Source: an uncultured Collinsella sp.
GTDB lineage: Bacteria > Actinomycetota > Coriobacteriia > Coriobacteriales > Coriobacteriaceae
Direction: 5' to 3'
Length of the DNA stretch: 8,582 bases
Assembly (NCBI GenBank): GCA_902491895.1
Contig: CABUJH010000070.1
Location: 1 to 8,582, forward strand
Below, piece after piece: positions 6,539 through 8,582 of the stretch. Each line of letters begins with the position of its first letter. Within the stretch, counting starts at the first letter, position 1. Position numbers and translations under genes: made by a program. The notes beneath the pieces were generated by a model. That model did no database searches. It saw only the letters and a program-made list of their open reading frames with translations, and was not told where the DNA came from.

Positions 6539-6821
6539 TTTTGGGGTTAAGAACCGCTTCCGTTTGTAAATCTGGTAAGTAAATATTATGACTTCCCGAG
6601 TTTTCCACTGAAAACAGGAAATCACCATTTTGGGGATAAAAGTTTTCAACAGCTGTTAGTCGGTTCCATTTTGGTGACGCGCTTCCCTCTTTTGGGTAAA
6701 AAATATCACCATTTTGATGATTCGGCAGCTTTGAATTCTCTGATAAAAAGCCTGTTCAGAAGCTTGTTTCATACCCATTTTGGTGAAACCAATATATAGA
6801 GAAATAGATTAGAAAGAAATA
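6539..6821. other. AT-rich non-coding spacer with a palindrome cluster
   Basis: No gene is visible on either strand. The stretch is clearly AT-richer than the genes before the tRNA. Besides the palindrome array annotated separately, it has a TTTTC-CACT-GAAAA dyad at 6601-6614 and a perfect AACAGCTGTT palindrome at 6648-6657. Confidence 0.5.
6622..6786. repeat. Array of imperfect TCACCATTTTGGTGA palindromes
   Basis: Four 15-bp sites share the core CCATTTTG and fit a palindromic consensus TCACCA-TTT-TGGTGA: 6622-6636 (TCACCATTTTGGGGA), 6663-6677 (GTTCCATTTTGGTGA), 6706-6720 (TCACCATTTTGATGA) and 6772-6786 (TACCCATTTTGGTGA). A weaker site at 6684-6698 matches 10 of 15 positions. Each copy keeps at least one good half-site. 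Start-to-start distances are 41, 43 and 66 bp, or 41, 21, 22 and 66 with the weak site. The pattern looks like a multi-site protein-binding region, but no protein is known for it here. Confidence 0.6.
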
Positions 6822-6840
6822 GGGACGGCGATGCCGTCCC
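6811..6840 (-). terminator. Terminator of the XRE regulator gene (minus strand)
   Basis: GGGACGGC (6822-6829) and GCCGTCCC (6833-6840) form a perfect 8-bp stem with a 3-nt loop. Read on the minus strand, the stem is followed by the T-rich TATTTCTTTCT (6821-6811). This fits a Rho-independent terminator about 95 nt past the regulator's stop. Confidence 0.72.
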
Positions 6841-6935
6841 CTTCGCTCGCAAAGCTCGCTGCGCGGCCACGTACCGTGTCCTTGCCGCCGGCTACGCCGT
6901 CGATTGATACGCTCACTGCGTTCGCTGATGATGGA

Positions 6936-7184
6936 CTAATCCTTTTTATCAGTGACACCAGTCATAAGTGCAACAATTGATATGTTGAATCCATTGGCAA
7001 TTTTAGAGAGGTTAGAAAGACTGACATTTCTTCGCCCGACCTCTATCGAGGCGTAGTAAGACCTGTCCATGTCAATGCGGTTCGCAAATTGCTCTTGTGA
7101 GTAACCAGACTCTGATCTGAGTTCTTTGCAGCGTAGACCAAAGGATTGTTGTAGCGGCGAGATATCCATGACAAAAAGAGTCAT
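6936..7184 (-). CDS. Small XRE/Cro-CI family transcriptional regulator
   Basis: This 82-residue protein is almost entirely one helix-turn-helix domain. Helix 2 is SQEQFANRI (29-37) and the recognition region is DRSYYASIEVGRR (40-52), followed by NVSLSNLSKIANGFNI, a pattern typical of Cro/CI-like regulators and of restriction-modification controller (C) proteins. No restriction or methylase gene is next to it. The ATG at 7184 is chosen because a predicted promoter would start transcription at about 7188, giving a nearly leaderless mRNA. A second in-frame ATG at 7169 (MDISPLQQ) is also possible; neither has a Shine-Dalgarno. It is divergent from the large surface-protein gene and shares overlapping promoters with it, so self-regulation and control of that gene are likely but unproven. 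Fewer strings of GC-rich codons than in the PTS genes suggest separate ancestry. Confidence 0.85.
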   Translation of the reverse strand: MTLFVMDISPLQQSFGLRCKELRSESGYSQEQFANRIDMDRSYYASIEVGRRNVSLSNLSKIANGFNISIVALMTGVTDKKD

Positions 7185-7188
7185 GGAT
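7164..7188 (-). promoter_or_regulatory. Inverted repeat across both candidate start codons of the XRE gene
   Basis: ATCCATGAC (7164-7172) and GTCATGGAT (7180-7188) are perfect 9-bp inverted repeats around a 7-nt centre. On the minus-strand mRNA the stem would contain both AUGs (7184 and 7169). It may act as an operator for the regulator or as an mRNA hairpin limiting its translation. Confidence 0.5.
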
Positions 7189-7216
7189 TGTTGTATTTAT
7201 GCCAACGGACTATATA
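7188..7216 (+). promoter_or_regulatory. Promoter for the surface-protein gene
   Basis: TTGTTG (-35, 7188-7193), a 17-bp spacer and TATATA (-10, 7211-7216) give a good sigma-70-type promoter with a start near 7223. The leader would be about 84 nt and contains a small TGCCC/GGGCA hairpin (7267-7271 with 7281-7285). Confidence 0.6.
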
Positions 7217-7222
7217 CAACAA
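7195..7222 (-). promoter_or_regulatory. Promoter for the XRE regulator (minus strand)
   Basis: On the minus strand, TTGTTG (plus-strand CAACAA, 7217-7222), a 16-bp spacer and ATAAAT (plus-strand ATTTAT, 7195-7200) predict a start near 7188, about 4 nt before the ATG at 7184. It overlaps the plus-strand promoter almost completely. Confidence 0.55.
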
Positions 7223-7306
7223 TCCCAGTTAAGGCGCATAATTATCTCTATTGGAAAGCACTCTGATGCCCAGTCGGATAGGGCACGGAAAAGGAATGGA
7301 ATAGCA

Positions 7307-8582
7307 ATGACTCAGGGAAAGCATTTCGCTGTCGGCGGCGATCACTTCGCCGCACTGCCAAGCAAAAAGATTCACACTCCGAAGGGGATCGCGCGTCTGA
7401 CCGTCACCGCGGCGACCATGGCCGCCATGACCGGGTCGAGCCTCATCTCACCGTTCACGGCATTCGCCCAGACCGGTGACGGGGGCACGCAGCACCCCGC
7501 CGTGATGTCGCCGATCGCCGCCCACGCCGGCGCGGCATCCGGTGCCGGCGCGAAATCCGCCGCACAGACCACCGCGGACCTGCAGAAGGCGGTCGACGAG
7601 GCGAAGGCGAAGGAGGACGCCGCCAAGGCATCCTACGATGAGGCCGCCGGTCCCTACAACGAGGCGGCTTCCGCCCGCGACCAGGCCAAGGCATCCTACG
7701 ATTCGGCAGTCAGCGCCGGCACGGCAGCCGACCGAGCGGCAATGGACGAGTACGCCCGTCAGGTCGCGGAGGGCAAGGACGCCGCCGATGCCGCCGGCAA
7801 TGACCTCGAGCAGGCGAAGGCGGGTCTCGCAGACGCCAAGGCCGATGCATCCGAGAAGACCGAAGCGTACCAGTCCGCCCTCAAGGCGGCCCAGGATGCC
7901 AAGGACGCCCTCGATAAAGCCAAGGCCGATGCCGTAGGCGCCACCCCGGAGGCTATCAGTGCCGCCGAGCAGGCGGTACGCGACGCCATGGATGCCGTGA
8001 GCAGGGCGCAGGCCAATCTCGACAACGCCAACGCGACGCTTGCCGATGCCCAGTCCAAGCTGGTTGCGGCCCAGTCTGCAAAGGATTCCGCCGATTCCGT
8101 CCTCGCTGCAGCTAAGCAGAACAAGGATGAGGCGGATGCGAAGGCCGCAGCCGCCAGCGCCGCCTACGAGCAGGCGAAAGCCGACCTCGCCGCAGCGGAG
8201 GCCGGTGCCAGCGGTCCGGAGTACGATGCGGCAAAACAGAAGGTCGCGGACGCGGAGGCAGCCCTCGCCGCCGCACAAGCGGCACAGTCCCAGTGCGAGT
8301 CCGAGCTCGAGCAGGTGCAGTCCGCCGCGGCAACGGCACAGACCGAGCTAAATGATGCCCAGGCATCCCTCTCTGCGAAGCAGCAGGCCGCGGTCGATGC
8401 CGCGTCCGGCGTGAACGACGCCCAGTCCGCACTCGATGCCGCGAACTCCGACCTCGATGCGGCCAAGCAGGCGAACGCCGATGCCATCGCCAAGCTGGAC
8501 GCCGCGAAGCAGGCTGTCAAGGACGCTGAGTCCGCCAAGGCAGCCGCCGACGAAGAGCTTGCGAACGCCAAGACCGCAAAGG
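7307..8582 (+). CDS. Large secreted alanine-rich coiled-coil surface protein (3' partial)
   Basis: 425 complete codons are visible with no stop, and the gene continues past the window. The ATG at 7307 has AAGGA about 11 nt upstream. The N-terminus looks like a long signal peptide: a basic region with KKIHTPKGIAR (20-30), a hydrophobic stretch (LTVTAATMAAM...) and a likely cleavage after AFA (about 54). After a short linker, from about residue 88 onward the sequence is Ala-, Asp-, Lys-, Gln- and Glu-rich with heptad-like spacing (repeated AxxAxxDL, AKADL and DAQS/DAAK patterns), as in extended coiled-coil stalks. An 18-bp exact repeat (7622-7639 and 7685-7702, encoding AKASYD) recurs 63 bp, or three heptads, apart. 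A single Cys occurs in QSQCESE. Such proteins are often wall-anchored adhesins or carry a C-terminal hydrolase domain, but that part lies outside the window. The divergent XRE gene probably regulates it. Confidence 0.82.
   Translation, partial: MTQGKHFAVGGDHFAALPSKKIHTPKGIARLTVTAATMAAMTGSSLISPFTAFAQTGDGGTQHPAVMSPIAAHAGAASGAGAKSAAQTTADLQKAVDEAKAKEDAAKASYDEAAGPYNEAASARDQAKASYDSAVSAGTAADRAAMDEYARQVAEGKDAADAAGNDLEQAKAGLADAKADASEKTEAYQSALKAAQDAKDALDKAKADAVGATPEAISAAEQAVRDAMDAVSRAQANLDNANATLADAQSKLVAAQSAKDSADSVLAAAKQNKDEADAKAAAASAAYEQAKADLAAAEAGASGPEYDAAKQKVADAEAALAAAQAAQSQCESELEQVQSAAATAQTELNDAQASLSAKQQAAVDAASGVNDAQSALDAANSDLDAAKQANADAIAKLDAAKQAVKDAESAKAAADEELANAKTAK

Larger units (their letters stand above)
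7185..7225. promoter_or_regulatory. Perfect 12-bp dyad (putative operator)
   Basis: GGATTGTTGTAT (7185-7196) and ATACAACAATCC (7214-7225) are exact reverse complements separated by 17 bp. A further same-direction copy of the first 11 bases lies at 7143-7153 inside the XRE coding sequence, where it encodes LQQS. Spacing from centre to centre is 42 and 30 bp, close to whole helical turns. The dyad arms contain the -35 boxes of the two opposing promoters, so a bound regulator would affect both. Confidence 0.65.

Noticed and set aside
6622..6786. CRISPR-like array
   Set aside because: The units are only ~15 bp, imperfect, and separated by 6-51 bp of unequal length; no cas genes are visible.
6841..6935. 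GC-rich stretch with GCTCGC and GCTCACTGCGTTCGC words
   Set aside because: The repeats are short and imperfect; this is probably the untranslated 3' end of the XRE transcript rather than a defined element.
7448..8571. Several minus-strand and alternative plus-strand open frames in the 3' region
   Set aside because: Their products are Arg/Pro- or Gly/Leu/Ala-rich shadows of the continuous plus-strand coiled-coil frame that starts at 7307 and stays open to the window end.

Overview
The window looks like chromosomal DNA of a high-GC gut actinobacterium of the class Coriobacteriia, most likely Collinsella or a close relative. This is inferred from GC- and GTC/CTC-rich codon use, strong Shine-Dalgarno sequences, and a Man-family PTS next to an Fe-S/flavin oxidoreductase and a lone hypA. 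No marker gene fixes the species.

Layout. Positions 1-1970 hold the 3' part of an Fe-S/FAD/NAD(P) oxidoreductase related to the glutamate synthase small subunit. A 195-bp spacer follows that can fold into a long, nearly continuous RNA stem (2010-2123), plus a perfect hairpin against the Shine-Dalgarno of hypA (2165-2593), a nickel-insertion chaperone gene. Positions 2594-2998 are a non-coding regulatory region that starts with a ~70-bp inverted-repeat element ending in a T-run. Positions 2999-6281 are a mannose-family PTS operon: a fused IIAB, IIC and IID, then an intercistronic terminator, then a DUF956/ManO gene. A second copy of the ~70-bp inverted-repeat element follows the ManO stop, and then a tRNA-Arg(CCU) gene (6417-6492) with its own terminator.

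Past the tRNA the character changes. Positions 6493-6821 are AT-rich and non-coding, with four to five copies of an imperfect palindrome (consensus TCACCATTTTGGTGA). Next come a minus-strand XRE-family regulator with its terminator, and a large plus-strand gene for a secreted, alanine-rich coiled-coil surface protein that runs off the window end. The regulator and the surface-protein gene are divergent. They share a region where two good -35/-10 pairs on opposite strands overlap almost completely, and each -35 lies in one arm of a perfect 12-bp dyad.

How the parts may work together. The PTS operon would import and phosphorylate a hexose of the mannose/glucose type. HypA and the oxidoreductase suggest nickel-enzyme (hydrogenase) and redox metabolism, perhaps in a larger cluster upstream. 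The XRE/surface-protein pair looks like a self-contained regulated module next to a tRNA gene. The most unusual items are the mirror-image promoter/operator, the palindrome array, the duplicated inverted-repeat element and the folded RNA upstream of hypA.
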